Shown here: positions 1-14,323 of the stretch, one piece after another
Position numbering within the stretch: the stretch's first letter is position 1
Layout: the number at the start of each line of letters is the position of its first letter
DNA from: Polyodon spathula
Taxonomy: Eukaryota > Chordata > Actinopteri > Acipenseriformes > Polyodontidae
Direction of reading: 5' to 3'
DNA: 64,000 bases
Assembly (NCBI RefSeq): GCF_017654505.1
Contig: NC_054553.1
Location: forward strand, 9,436,621 to 9,500,620
Notes under the pieces: model-generated
The model's input: the letters and a program-made list of their open reading frames with translations, nothing else
The model's database searches: none
What the model was told of the DNA's origin: nothing
Translations under genes and position numbers: made by a program

Positions 1-817
1 TGCAGGCCATGGAAGACCTGGGACATTTTCAGCTTCCAGGAATTGTGTACAGATCCTTGCAACATGGGGGCCATGCATTATCATGCATTATCATGTTGAA
101 ACATGAGGCAATGGCAGCAGATGAATGGCACGACAATGGGCAGGCTCAGGATCTCGTCACGACATCTCCGTGCATTCAAATTGCCATTGATAAATTGTGT
201 TAGTTGTCCGTAGCTTATGCCTGCCCATACCATAACCCCACCTCACAATGGGGCACTCTGTTCACAACGTTGACATCAGCAAACCTCTCGCCCTCACGAC
301 ACCATACACAATGTCTGCCATCTGCCCGGTACAGTTGTAACCAGGATTCATCCGTGAAGAGCAAACTTCTCCAGCATGCCAGTGGCCATCAAAGGTGAGC
401 ATTTGCCCACTGAAGTCAGTTACCACACCGAACTGCAGTCAGGTCAAGACCCTGGTGAGGACGACGAGCACGCAGATGAGCTTCCCTGAGACCGTTTCTG
501 ACAGTTTGTGCAAAAATTCTTCGGTTGTGCAAACCCACAGTTTCATCAGCTTTCTGAGTGGCTGGTCTCAAACGATCCCGCAGGTGAAGAAGCCAGATGT
601 GGAGGTCCTGGGCTGGCGTGGTTAGACATGGTCTGCGGTTGTGAGGCCGGTTGGACATACTGCCAAATTCTCTATACCAACGTTGGAGGCGACTTATGGT
701 TGAGAAATTAACATTCAATTCTCTGGCAACAGCTCTGGTGGACATTCCTGCAGTCAGCATGCCAATTGCACGCTCCCTCAAAACTTGAGACATCTGTGGC
801 ATTGTGCTGTGTGACAA
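1..817 (-). pseudogene. Tc1-like transposase, broken and partial
   Basis: The enzyme would bind the element's inverted repeats and cut and paste it through a DDE catalytic core. The uninterrupted part runs 817 to 416 on the minus strand (133 residues) and begins with the N-terminal helix-turn-helix region, including LRERAIGMLTAGMSTRAVAR and a second DNA-binding stretch with PHNRRPCLTTPAQDLHI. A stop follows, after GLDLTAVRCGN. Homology continues in the remaining 415 bp through several frames: LLFTDES, which holds the first catalytic Asp, then [20 protein letters not shown], then FQHDNA with the second Asp. The third acidic residue would lie beyond the left edge. Stops and frameshifts make it non-functional. 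Confidence 0.93.
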
Positions 818-1103
818 ATCTGCACATTTTAGGGTGGCCTTTTATTGTCCCAAGCACAATGTGCACTTGTGTAATGATCATGCTGTTTAATCAGCTTCTT
901 GATATGCCACACCTGTCAGGTGGATGGATTATCTTGGCAAAGGAGAAATGCTCACTAACAAGGATGTAAACAAATTTGTGCACAATATTTGAGAGAAATG
1001 CGCTTTTTGTGCATATGGAAAATTTCTGGGATCTTTTATTTCAGCTATTTTTATTAACATGGGACCAACACTTTACATGTTGCGTTTATATTTTTGTTCA
1101 GTG
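1..1103 (-). mobile_element. Tc1-like DNA transposon, truncated by the left window edge
   Basis: Only the 5' part of the element (read on the minus strand) is inside the window. The terminal inverted repeat ends at 1103; on the minus strand it starts CACTGAACAAAAATATAAAC, a Tc1-type terminus, and is followed by a TA dinucleotide at 1104-1105 that fits the TA target duplication of this superfamily. A non-coding leader of about 285 bp separates the terminus from the transposase frame. The other terminus lies outside the window. Superfamily assignment is firm from the transposase; the exact subfamily is not known to me. Confidence 0.93.
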
Positions 1104-3089
1104 TATCTATCTATCTATGTATGAGCTATGGTCTGCAGTATGTATTTCTTTTATGAATTAGACAAGAAAGTGAGGCAAGTTTGTGTACAAATATAAATAT
1201 TTTGTTTAAATATAGCTGTTACAGAACAAACAAATAAATAACTCTCACAGTGGCATAGAATTCTCAGAGGAATCCGTTGAGTTTGTGAACATCACAGTGA
1301 CATTACATTGTCGAGTTGGATTTCTTTTTAATTTTAGGAAGTCACAAAACACTGAAAGTTAAGTTTTTATGATGAGTGTAGTGTTTGCAGCATCTTTGTT
1401 TTGCAGTATATTTTGCAATTCATTTATTGTAATGTCAAAAAATCTCTGTCCAGCAAAATCTGTGTCTGACCGTCATTTTGCTTTGTTGTGTTAAGAAGGA
1501 AGGACTTTCAATGTGATGATGTAATTTAAGGGCGTTTGTAAAAAAATATTGAACGAAATCAGCATCACAGGCAATAGGTGAATCTATTTTTGGTCATGTG
1601 ATAAGGTTTTAACCAATCGCATGCCAAAAACAGCTCTCAGAAACATACCTAATTTCTAAGTAACACCCTATCCTATAGTCTATAGTAATACAGTCTAAGT
1701 ATGATTTTACTAAAGTGGGATAAAGTAACAAATTATAAAATGTACGTATACCGTTTTGTATTTATTTTAATATTTGTAATTGGTGTTTTTTTCCTTATAG
1801 AAAAAAAAAAATGACAGCTTGGATTAAATAGCTTTATATCCCTAAGTGATAATTCAAGGGAAAATACTTTGTTTAAAATCCTTAGTTACCCTCACCCATC
1901 AAATGGTAACAAAGATATTGTTACAGTATTCCTTCAAAATAATATCTGTTTACAGCACACAACAGATGAGAAAAGTCATTATTCTTAAAGCACCCAAAAG
2001 TAATTATTTCTTTCTGGATTTGTATGGTTTAAAAATGTTACTCAGGTGAAATCTGGCAGTGACAAACATTGATGATAACTGGAAAAGGTTTCATATGCAT
2101 GTAAATAGGCAATAGCAGCACTCTGAATGAAAAACAATTTCAGGAACTTGACAACGCTTATACATTTATAGAGCTACTATGCCCACCTTTGAAAGCCTGG
2201 TATCTATCCAGCATCATGGCTTCTGTTGGATGTGCCACTGTCAGATTGCTCTTTGATATATTGCATTAATGTGATAAACAACTCTGAATGAGTAGATTAC
2301 AATAAATAATTCACTTACCTTCACCCTGCGCCACCACAGCTTCTTTTAATCTTGAAAAACTACTTAACAAATAAACAAGCCAAGGTTAACCAGGAATAAT
2401 CCTGTTTGAACTTTGTATCCTGCTGAGAAGGAATCCTTATTCAACAATATGAATCAACATTACCAGACCTTTTCTTAGTCCCTGTTTATTCCAGCTGCTG
2501 TAAGTAAATTGAGCTCATTGAGAACATTTTCAGCTGAACCTTGAATATAGTAAGGTGATCAAATTGATCAGTTCCTGGATCCTTGGCTTCCACTGTAAAA
2601 AAAACAAGTTTGCATCTGAGTTGAAAATATGTTATTTTTAATAAATAAAACACATGTGGAAGAGCATATTTGTTTTACGATCTTATGAAACCCGTTAATC
2701 ATGATGTGGGTTTATAGTTTTGCTACTAAGCAGGATAACTTTAAATGTAATTTTCATTTCTGATCAGCTTCATGTCTGATGGAGTAAACAATTCTGAGAG
2801 CATAGAAAGTGGATGTCAAACGTATGTTACAGTCTACCTTATTGGCACAAGTCTAGAATAAAAAACTACAGTAGGGAGGCTCCTTATTTACTTGTTATAG
2901 AGAATCACAGAGACCTTGTCTTATAAATATGTCTGATTTGTATTGATATATGAAGCTCTGAAGAATTGTGCTGACAAGGCCGGTTGTAACCTATTGATAC
3001 ACTGAATAGATGGACGTCATGTTTAATTTACTACAGATTAATTTACTTCCCTATATTCATTTAATGTTATTGGTAGTTCTACAATTATC

Positions 3090-3191
<102 letters not shown>

Positions 3192-4284
3192 TATAATTTT
3201 GTTCCACTTTCTGACAGATTCCATATCTGAAACGGTTTTATTGTAGTCAAAAATCTTGTGAAGACTGGAGAGGCTAACATACCCTGGCCATCTCCTGGGA
3301 CACTGAATGCTTAAAAAAAATCATATGGCTGTCGTCGCAGCAAGGAGAGATACGCAACTCCTTTCTCAGACAGGGAAACTGAATATCTGAATGCAGAAAG
3401 GCATAGCAAGTTTAGATTTATACAAGTTGTTGAAGCTGGACAGTTTTTTTTTTTTTTTTTTTTTTAATTATTATTTTGTTTGTTTCAGTTTATTTATTAA
3501 TAAGAACACGTTATTATTTAGATACCTATCACATTTTCAAAGGGGTCCTGACAGCAAGAGTTAAAACAAACAGTTAAAGTTAAAAGTGTTAATAGAAACT
3601 AATTTCTAACACCAATCAATCCACATGTGTAATCTAGAGCTGCATATTAGTAACTGGAATCAACACTTGGATTTTGTCAAACCTTTATTTCAGAGAGTTT
3701 AATACTAGGTTGGCTAGCAAAAAGTTAAAAAAAACAAAAAAAAACAAACAGAAAATGTATTTTCAAGGGTGGTAATTTCTGTGAACACACATTATCTAAC
3801 TTGTGTTCTCTCACAGGGCTACTTATTTTATGCTCTAATTGGTGCCTTTATATTTTCTGCCTATATACACTTTGCACATTGCAAGCACCAGTACAGTAAT
3901 ATTTCAAACAGTTTCTCACTATGTGGATAAAGTGATGTTATATGAGTTACTCTGTGTATACCATATTGCCATGAAATGCCATATTGTTTTTATCTTATAA
4001 ACAAAAAGCTCAGACACAGAGCACTCCTTTTTTTAGCCTATTAGGATGAAGCTCCAATATTTGTTTTGCTTAAACCCCCCACACCCCCCACCCAAAACTT
4101 ATTTTCTGACCATTTGTATAGGTAGCCAATATAAACTGGGAGCATGATGCATGGTTTTACTTATCTCCTATTCCATCCAATTATTTCAGTTATTTTTAAC
4201 TAATATGTTGTGTATAGGTTGCCTTTTATTCCATCTTTTGTAGATCTGGCTGCTTAAACTGTGTGATGTCTCTTATAACACACC

Positions 4285-4286
<2 letters not shown>

Positions 4287-4321
<35 letters not shown>
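4287..4321. repeat. (CA)n microsatellite
   Basis: About 17 CA units, preceded by CACACCCT. Confidence 0.97.
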
Positions 4322-4323
<2 letters not shown>

Positions 4324-5896
4324 AGTAACTTCTTCTAAAATAAATATAATTAAACATAAAAAGGCGTTAGTGTTTTTGTAATGAGAATGAACCCATATGT
4401 TATATGCACAAGGTGACATCAGTGTAAAGGATACGTGTACTGGAATATTGACAATCCTATAATGGTGATTAGTTCATTTATTATACAGTATTTATTAACA
4501 TAAGTATGAGCACTGTAATGTTTTAAGCTGTACAGGTACACAGTTTAGTAGTGCATGTGAAGACTAATTTACATTTTGTGGTCAATGATTGTTTTGTTGA
4601 CAAAGCCCAGGTGAGAATACATTACAGATTGAGATAGGCTGGTTGGGATGCAATATATAAGATGGTTGTTTATAACAGGGGCCAGGGTTATAATGCTGTC
4701 TGATCAATTTCCCTAAGCTGTACACGACTTTAACCTTTGAGGAAGGGAATATCGGAGGTGAAATATCTGGTCCCCTTTTACACTCATTTGGCATTGAGAG
4801 ACATCCCGACAAGATGGCCATCATATTGTGAGATGCACATTAAGACAGTCTTCAATACCAAACTCAAGTTGTATGTATTTAATGCTGCCGTCTTGTTTCT
4901 ATATCCTCTACAAACTATTTCATAACCATTAGGAAAGTATAGAGACATTACCAACAATGGCAACACAATGGATTTGGAATGGAAGTCCAAGGGTCCCTAT
5001 TTAATAGTACACCGATACAGTTTTTTAGTATCATGGTAGAAGATCATTTTGTTATGGATGCAGCTAAGTTGTTTACAACTGGGCCATTAAAGTGATCATG
5101 TTTTTCAGATATTTTTTTCTCTTAAAAACTGGTTTTACCTTGTCTGTGCTCACAGATTTTCTTAGCCTAAGGAGACCACAGGGGAAGCCAAATGATTCTT
5201 TCATCTTGTAATTGTTCAAACTACGACAATTTTGAAAACATCAGTGACATTTCAGATTCAACTGTTTCTGTAGCCCTTCCATGTACTTTTTCTGTGTGTC
5301 CTCCTTAGTGCCCACTCCAATTTAAGTGGGTGTTGGGATTTTGATCTATACAACCTACACTGTAGGTTTTTTTTTTTTGTGCTTTGAGCTGCGTGTCGCC
5401 TCCAATTACGAGGATTTTATGTGTACACCCACATAGAATTAGCTTTTAAAATTAATGATTAAACTGCAAAATAAATGCAAATTTACCATGGTAGATTTGT
5501 ATATGGATAAGAAAGGGCACTTACTGTATGAAGCACAATACTCTTGCGGCCTGCCTATCCAGCTCCATTCCTCTACTGGAAATTCAGACGACTATTAGCT
5601 TGTTAACAGTGCAACATCTTTGGTTTCTTTAATTGAACATAATACAGGCTTGATTGAAATGCTTAGGCAAAAACCTTAACACGTATCAAACAGAATGTAC
5701 TGGAATTCAGTATATCACAAATAGTGTTAAAGACTTTGAAATGAAGGCACAGTGCATACCATAATTTCAGTATTAAATGCATGTGGGGTTGCTATCAATA
5801 TAAATGCACTTTCCAATTGTTTCGTTATTTAAGACTCTGCAACTATCTTGTAATGCTTGCCTGATGGGGGAAAAAATATAGCTTACTGTGTATAGG

Positions 5897-6255
5897 TGAT
5901 GTCAGACCAGGAAGAACACACAGTACTGCGAGGTGAAATGTGAATTGCGCTATTGCGCTGGTTTATTGCAAAATAAAAGTGGAACAAAACACAAAACACT
6001 GACACCAAACAAAAAGGCACATTGGCCAAACAAATAAACAATAAACAGTAACAGGTAGTATGCTGGTTGCAAAACCAGCATGCGTAGCAATTGTTATATC
6101 TTTTTTTCTTATTAAATTATTTCCTCTCCACACCCGTTCTCCACTCCCAAACATACAACCCAGAGGGAGTGCTTCATGCATCTATGTATTAAATTGTGCC
6201 AGGATTCAATTACTAATTAATTATTCATTTGAATCGCAGCATGTGAACTAATCTG
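5897..6255 (-). mobile_element. LTR-like dispersed repeat, minus strand
   Basis: Read on the minus strand, the segment ends with a polyadenylation context: CACTTTTATTTTGCAATAAA at about 5980-5961, followed by roughly 60 bases ending in GGTCTGACATCA. This is how the R-U5 end of an LTR looks. The upstream part is diverged and its 5' limit is unclear. It includes a short perfect inverted repeat around 6059-6082 (TATGCTGGTT against AACCAGCATG). From memory it resembles LTRs common in sturgeon genomes, but that is unverified. No coding part is attached. Confidence 0.5.
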
Positions 6256-7433
6256 TGTACTCCCTGTTTTCTCATATTAATACACATTTTATCTGCAAGT
6301 GAAGTGATTGTACAATCCTTGTGCCTAAATACAACTATATATTTTAAATCACTCAGCTCCCATATATATATGCTTTAGTTGATGATAGCTAACAAGTATT
6401 CAGCTGCCTCTTCTGGTTTGTAATGTTGGGGCATTTGTTACCTACTTTACCCAAGTCCAAATTCCTGCTACTGACTTTAATGATTTGCTGCTGTCTCACA
6501 AGTGCAAGCACTTACTATGAATGTAGAATTACTTATTTGTCTTATTATCTATTGTATCTTCAAAATCCCTGTCTTGGCAGTAACCACTGCAAAAAAAAAA
6601 AGTTTGTGTGATCTGGTTCCTTAGTTGGTTTCCAATTAAAATAAAATATGCATTTTTCTCCCTAATGGTTTGATGGTACATTTATTTATTTATTTTTTAT
6701 GATTGGTTTACAAGCAGATTTTTAACAGTCACAATTTGCTTCTATTGATGGCAATATAATGCCACTTTCATTATTAAGGCCACTGGTCTCAAATGTTTCA
6801 AGCAATTGTTAAATGACCTCTCTAATAAAACGAACATGCTGTAAATTAACAAATCCTCTGAAAACCTGGATGCAATGTCATGCAACTCATTTGCACATTT
6901 GATGTATTACCTATTAGAGACCAAAACAGTAAATTAGAACAGTTTACCTTGAAGAAAACTGAAATAAATAACATTTAGTAAAATTAATTGACACATGTTT
7001 TGACTATGAACCTTCATTAGTAAGGCCACCCCCCTACTAAGGCCAGATGTTGTTGGATCATTGACTGCCCTTAATAACAAGGTTTCCATGTGTAATGTAT
7101 TAACATTGTAATGTTCTTTTTTTTACCGTACAGTGCAATGATGATTTTATTTTATTATTTTAAAAGCACTTTATGAAACCAAGATTATTGAAAGCATGTT
7201 CCATGACCATGTATTAACTGATGAATGGATTTGAAAACCAAATACGTCTTAAAATAAGTTATGTTGTATGTTTAATAGTAAATGGGCCACTCCAGGATAT
7301 AAATAGCACTGATATGTATTTAAGTAGTAGTAAACTTAAAAAACATGTTTAAATACATAAGCAGTGGTTACTAGTAGATGTGCAATATGCAGAAAAATGG
7401 AAGGAAACCATTGAACATTATAATAATAAAAAT

Positions 7434-7435
<2 letters not shown>

Positions 7436-7518
<83 letters not shown>
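7436..7518. repeat. (TA)n microsatellite
   Basis: About 40 TA units; Tyr-Ile open frames across it on both strands are artefacts. Confidence 0.98.
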
Positions 7519-7524
<6 letters not shown>

Positions 7525-10344
7525 TAGGAATAGTTCAAGCTACTCCAGTTTTCTGTAAGTTTAAAGTTATTGCACTCAAAAGCAGTGTATTCCTCTATGT
7601 ATGGCTTTGTCTTAAACAGCAAGTCTTGCACATTGCAAGTTAATCATTCTAAGATGCATTTTTAGATGACTTCATGTGGCTTCCTATGGAAATTAGCTCC
7701 TAAATCCATTCTCTTACCAAAAGGGTCCTGAATCCCTTTCAGTGGATACAGAGAATTCTGCTACTTCCTTCCTTTGACACTTATCTGGTTAAATAACCTT
7801 AAAACGCCCAAACAAGCAGACATATTTGAATAGGGCTGACCTCAACACGTATATCTTGAAACAGAATATGAGTTTCTTTTCAAAAAGGGACTAAAAAAAA
7901 AAATTAACACAACTTTCTGAATACACTGTTTAAATATTGTGGTTTGCAACAGCTCTAAGCCAAAATGCCACCTGCTTCTGGCCACCTGCAGTTTCTTTTA
8001 AGCACTGACACTGTTATGCTACAATACCTGTCTTTTTTACTGATCAGAGTCAATTACCATAAGGAAAGTCAGCTGGGAGCTGACCAATCAGCATTAGCCT
8101 TTGCTGACATTCTGCACAGGGCAATTTGCAGTTAATTTAGGTTAAGGCCCTCAGTTAACCCTTACTTGGGTAATGGTGACAGACACATTTGATTACCAAA
8201 ACTACCAATACTAAAAACACTATTGTATAGCTAATAACAAAACATAAGCCTATATAGATTTGAATGTGCTAATTTAACAAGGGCCCATGGCACAATATAT
8301 CCAACCCTTGTGGGCTGTTGTATCACATTTGTGTTGAGTGAACAAATTAAACCCATGTGCAGGGCCTTAACCTGTAAAAAATGCAAATAAAAGTAAGCCT
8401 ATTATTTTTTAAACCTTTATTTCATGTATTTAAAATACCACCAGTTGGTGCTTCTGCGTGAATGCTTAGATACGTATTGTTCCTTTATCCGAATGGGCTG
8501 TATATTAAAACCTGTGCATCAATGCTTTAAAAGGTATTGGTATATATGGAGTATTCAGAACAGGCGGAATCAGACCACATTAGCACATCATCAGTAAACA
8601 TATCAGTGCCTTTGTGCTTGATAAATACTTAAAGCAAACTAAGTTATAATATTAAAATAAAAAGTTAAAATATTACATGAACCAATATTAATGGTATTTG
8701 GTGCCTTTGATTAAAGACAGGTATACATATAATTAATGGCCACAAACCTAATCTATATTACATGAGGCATGCAAAATGCATGTCACCTAATCTGACATAA
8801 CACCTTATGCAACTAGAATCATGTATTCTGTTATCTACAAATATTACACAGACAATATCCTCATAACATCTGTACAGTCTTGTGAAAGGTGATGACATGA
8901 CCTACTTTTGTTTAACTGGTTCAAAATGAATAGGAAAATACCTAACTGTGTATTCTTATCACTGTATGAAAATCAGAGAACTACAGAGATGCAAAAACAG
9001 AGATTGGGTCTATTTCCATACATACATTTTAATCCAACATAATAGTACAAAAGAGTATCTATATTGGATCATTGGATCAAGGATTAGTATTCACTTTCAG
9101 TGACCTGGAGATCAAAGGTTCCCTGCAATCCCTGTACAATATGTCATGCCACATTTCCAGCTGCCACTGGGACTCACTTAAAAGTGATTTGAAATCAGAC
9201 TTTATTTCCATCAGCAAAGTATTGTGAGCAAATAGATTTCAACTGGTTACTCTGTCAGCCCTGAACCTCTCCAACTGATGGTGGAAGTTACCTAATAAGT
9301 GTCCGATGCACAGGATGTAAGAGGTTGGTTTAAAATATTGGACTGCAAAAATGGTGATCTGTAGGTTAATGAATAATTCACCAGACCAGATTGATATTGA
9401 AACAAGATGAGGTGAGTTTTACAGATCGGTTTCATGGTGCCGATAGAAGCGTGTCAACATCACTTTATCTGTGTAAAAATCATTTAGTTTGTGAGATACC
9501 ATTTTGCATGGCTACAGAAAATATTATATGGTGGCTTGTAGTTTTGCCATGAGAATATACATATTAATGTATATGTCATTCTTTTAATTTTTTCACATTA
9601 TTCATTGTGACTTATTTATTCAAACAACTTTACACATCAGTAAGGCCATCACTGCCGAGAATTGAAAATAAAGTGCACGTTTTATCAAGCAGAATCCAAC
9701 CTCAGGTTCAGCACACCAGTATTTCTGATCCAATTGGTCTCAGGGAATATACAGTGGCAACCAGGCCCCAGTGTCATGCCACAATGACATCATTGTAACT
9801 GGCATGTCTTGACATGGTCATGTGGGAAAAGCAGCCCCAAGCACTTCTCAAACACTCGATAACAAAGAAAGGAATGGAACACAGAACTTGTGAGTGACAA
9901 GGGCAGAAAATGAGCTATAGCGCAGCATTGCTTTTGAAGAATGAACGTAGTGTAGCAGTGGTCAGGACTAATGAGGAATTTTCTATTATTTGTCTCTATG
10001 CCTTACACACAACCATATACCAACACAGGCAAGTCAGATTTATTCTGTGAATAATGTATAAGAATAACAATTTAGTAAGCATTTGCAAAGAAAAAGTTTG
10101 AATTCTGCATTTAAAAAAAACATATTCCAGTTATATTTAACACAGTAGAATTACCATATGGATTATTTAGGGATATTGCCCTATTAATCTAGAGAAATCG
10201 ACAAAGGCACATATATTACTTGGATTCTACGTTTCCACCATTATTATCTAATTTTATCTTGGTGAAAGCCAAGACCAATATTAACAAAAAATAACAATAA
10301 CTCTCCTGTAATAAAAATTAATAAGCGTTATTTTAGTTTTACCC

Positions 10345-10370
10345 TTTTTTTTTTTTTTTTTTTTTTTTTT
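10345..10370. repeat. poly(T) tract
   Basis: An uninterrupted run of 26 T. It could be the tail of a minus-strand retroposon, but I recognise no body next to it. Confidence 0.95.
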
Positions 10371-11370
10371 ACAGTTTGAACTGAGTGAAGCTGTTTAAAA
10401 TTCCACAATACTACATATTCACTCCTGTGTAACAGGGATTGGAATCCCACCTGACACCAAATCATATGTGCAGCAAAGGGAGTTTATATGGGTCCTAATA
10501 ATCTGCACAACTGAAAAGAGATTTTGAAGTGCAAAAATATTAAAGTTATTTATATTTTAATCATTGACTGTATATGTGAAGTTGTTGTAAATCGCTTATT
10601 GTCACAGAACCCCTAGAGTGTTTTCAAGAAGCACATTACCTTTGGTGTGTCCTGTTTTGTCCATACTGCAGCAACTTTCTTTTCAACATATTCCCTATAG
10701 TTTTCACACAATAGATAAATATGGAATTGCTTTTTTTTTTCAACTAATACTTTGCTTTTTTTTTTTCTTCTTAACCCTGCAATACCCAGTTCAGCTGGGG
10801 TAGATTTATTTATTTTTACCATATGTGAAAATAATAAATAAATAACTACAAACATAAGAAATGGTTTTATATCCTAGAGAGCCAGTGCAATTGTTAAGAT
10901 CCTGTAGACCTGTGCTTAAGGTGTGCTGAAACTGACCACAGTTTCAGATTTTCAGTTTATGCCCAGTGGTGATGTTTGACTTGGCATTTGTTTTTCGTGT
11001 GGCCAAGATAGAAGAGAAATATTTCTACTATACTCTCAAGTTAAACAGTGTTTTATTTACAATCAGTACATGACTTAATGAGAGTGTAAGGAGCCCCAGG
11101 CTCTCCATTGACATCCCATATCATTGCCTTTTGAATATATCACAGAAAATGTGTGATTTCCCCTGTTTGCAGAACGCTATAAAAGTGTCATTGTGTCAGT
11201 CAGGGACAGTTGAGATTTTAAACTTTGTACACCTTTTATCAAATTCTGGAGCTCTTTTAACACAGCATTATTTGGTGAAATTTCTATTTCCTTTACAAAA
11301 ACTGGATAATAAGTAATGTATTTGGAATGATATTCCACAGAAGAAAACCAGCTGCCCCATTGTGTTTTAC

Positions 11371-11485
11371 ATGGCTCAGGTGGCAGCTTTATGGGTAGAG
11401 TACAAGCTTCCTGTCTGATTGCATCTTTCAGGTGATCTTTAAAATGTACCATTCAGAGAAGCAAAAGTTCAAACCTCAGTCACCG
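11371..11485 (+). repeat. Degenerate tRNA-derived SINE-like fragment
   Basis: The stretch starts ATGGCTCAGGTGGCAGC, continues with TGGGTAGAGTACAAGCTT (similar to a pol III A box region), and about 60 bases later has AGTTCAAACCTCAGTCAC, similar to a B box (GGTTCRANNCC). The order and spacing fit a tRNA-derived SINE head, but both boxes are imperfect and I see no clear body or tail. Confidence 0.35.
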
Positions 11486-12410
11486 TTCACTGACTGAACC
11501 TGCATACAGAATCAGTCCTCAAGTTTGAGATAAACATTGATCAGTCACATTGGAGAAGTATATTGTTTCACCTCTGATGGTTTAATATGATTGATGTTCA
11601 GAATGTCACTAAACAAGAGTGAGCCAATAAGAAGTGAAGGACTGCAGTAGATGCTACAATTTGATCACAGGCACAGTACTGTGTATCTACAGGAAGTGAT
11701 ATGAGAAAGCTGTATAAATGAAAATATTTTATTTGGTAGGTGAACAGGTGAGAAAAAAGTTTTTTCTAGAAACCCAACATTTTCAAAGAGTGTACAAGTT
11801 TGATTCCTTCTGGCACTCATTCTGATAAAAAATGTCAATGTATACAGTAAACTAACATTTATTAAATGGCAGGTAGTATTGTGTTTTATGCTGGTTTGCT
11901 TTTTGTACATAAAATGGATGTGTTTTTTAAAGAATTCTATGGTTGTATCTCCTTTGCTTTAACTATACCAACTTACTGTGAGAAGAATTCTGAAATATCA
12001 CATCATGTTATAGCAAAGTGCTTTCATTTTAGCCCATATGTTTTCATGGCCTGTACGTTTGCAGGTGGAGGGCGTTGGTAATTCTCGTATATTGCTTTTG
12101 TCTCAGGAAATGGCTCTCGCTTTAACATTTTCTGCTGCATAGATTGTTGCTATTTCTCTGCTGAGGGCAGTGCCAGCTAGACTGCCAGCAGCCTTCTGGC
12201 TCAATCCCCTTTATGGTGATAGATTTTGGCAGTGGCGGTACCCATCATAAGCGCAATCATCTCTTTGTCCGAAAAAACTGCTGGCATTGTTTGAGATAGC
12301 AGTTGCCCTCAGTTCAGATGACCAGCAGTTGCTTGCCGTCAGTGTCAGTTCATAAACAAATATTTTTGGCCTCTCAAACAGCATATGCCATATCAAACAT
12401 ATGCACATCT

Positions 12411-12505
<95 letters not shown>

Positions 12506-14323
12506 GTTTTTTTTTTTTGTTTGTTTTTGCTTTTTTTTCTTTATTAGTGTGTTTTACAAGAAACTGGATCAAAGCTTTAGATGAAAAAACAAGTACCTAA
12601 AATGATGCTGCTAGTTTACCAAGTCCTTCATAACGCTGGCTGAGTTAAATCTCATAAGTTTAGATCCTTATGGTCTTCAGATATTGAGACACTCTGACCA
12701 GTCACTTGCTGGTATATTCCTACTCCTGGGGCACATCTGGGGTGCCGGGGGCAAATGCTATCTTGTTACTCTAAGCCTCTGCATTCTAGCAGGCAAAATC
12801 TTTGTGTTTAGAAATTGTAAATGATAATCACGTGATTGTTTTTAGTGTGAACACAGCCTTACTTATGGAGTCACTGGGAAACCAATGTTCTGCTTCGGAG
12901 CGGCCTGGTTAAACAAGAGCAGAGTGAATTCCAGTTCGATTTGCAGTGGTACTGATGATTGTTACACAGCTGGTGTAAGAATCTCATCTATTTTTAAAGC
13001 TAGTTTTCTGTAGACTCAAAATGGGCTGGGATTATGTATTTACTCCATGCACGTCTATAACCTTCAATCACCCTCTGCCAAGTTTGACTGTATTTCTATT
13101 AGCTAACATGATATAATTATGACCCATTTTTAGGTTAGCCTCCACCACTCAGAATTAGACTTAATCTTGACATGTTTATTACCATGCTGGGTATGGGTCA
13201 CACATAGTTACCGTCTTTTGAAATCAATATGAAGTATGCTAGCTGTTGCACCTACAGATCATGCGGTTTACTTGGATACATTTTTTACTTTGGAGAAGAA
13301 TGGCACAGCATGCTTCCAGTTGGGCCTTCTTCTATGGTGAATAAGAGCGATAACAAGCACTTTGTTCTGGGAAGTCATTTTCACATGCTTTCACTGGGGC
13401 ACTCCAGTAATGAGACTGGTTGGCTAGAGCATAACCGATCATAGGGGATTTACTTTGAAGAACTTGTCGCAGTGAGCTATTTCAGTCAGAGCTCTTTTAG
13501 GTCTCTGTAGCCACAGCAACAGTATTTCTTGTATTGACCATCTAATACTGCTGTGACTAGAAAAAAAAAAAAAAGACATTCAACAAATGATGCAATAATA
13601 ATACACAGTACATTACCAGATTATCCTTTGATAGCTGCAAGTTTATTACAGTTTCTTCGAGAAATTATTAATTTAGTATTGTTCACCCTGTTTCTAATAA
13701 TAGGTAATTATGTCTATTTATTTTGTAAAGGATTTTACAAAACTAAAACTAAACAATAAGTGATATATTTCTTAGGTGTCATATTGTTGAATACAATCTT
13801 TTGCAATTATTTAGAAAATGGGATTAGACATTTACCATTCCCCAGTTCGACAGCATGTATTAATCTTGTGATGGCTAATCGGGTTCAAATTGTAGAATGA
13901 TAGTGGATGTGGTAGGGCAGAAATCAGTAATTTAAAAACTAGGATGCTTCGTAAAACATTTGTTCAATGAGAGGATATAACCACAGGAGTTTTCAGTACA
14001 AATAGCCATAATCATCCAAGAACTTCCTGGACAAAATAACACAACACACTGATCAATAAAGTGTTCCCTCTTATTGCTGCCGCCAGCAAGGGGCTGCGTT
14101 CCTGAGCCATACAATCTTCAAATACAAACACGGCTAAGCTCTTAAGCTGCTGATTGTCATGGAAACAGGTAACAAGAAAGAATCACTTCTAAAAAAGAAA
14201 CAAAAAAACCCAAAAAAACATTTTGATTGCTTAATTAGATTTTCTCCATTGACTTCCTGCAAAAGAAAACTATAACATTTGTTATAAGAAAGCTACAGGG
14301 CTGGCTCAGGACAGAGTCCTTGA
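11486..14323. other. AT-rich unique DNA without recognisable genes
   Basis: Contains a (TA)n tract with an adjoining T-rich run at 12.4-12.55 kb and a less AT-rich interval at 12.1-12.4 kb, but no frame that I can assign to a protein family. Confidence 0.6.
12411..12502. repeat. (TA)n microsatellite followed by a T-rich run
   Basis: About 45 AT dinucleotides, then a T-rich segment (about 12507-12545) interrupted by single G or C bases. Confidence 0.97.

Larger units (their letters stand above)
6256..11370. other. AT-rich unique DNA without recognisable genes
   Basis: Apart from a (TA)n tract at 7.4-7.5 kb and a T26 run at 10345-10370 I find no recognisable gene or repeat. Open frames of 60-90 codons here are scattered on both strands and lack any family pattern. 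Confidence 0.6.

Noticed and set aside
7131..7146. CAGTGCAATGATGA, identical to the first part of the miR-130 family
   Set aside because: The remainder of the mature sequence does not match and there is no complementary arm nearby.
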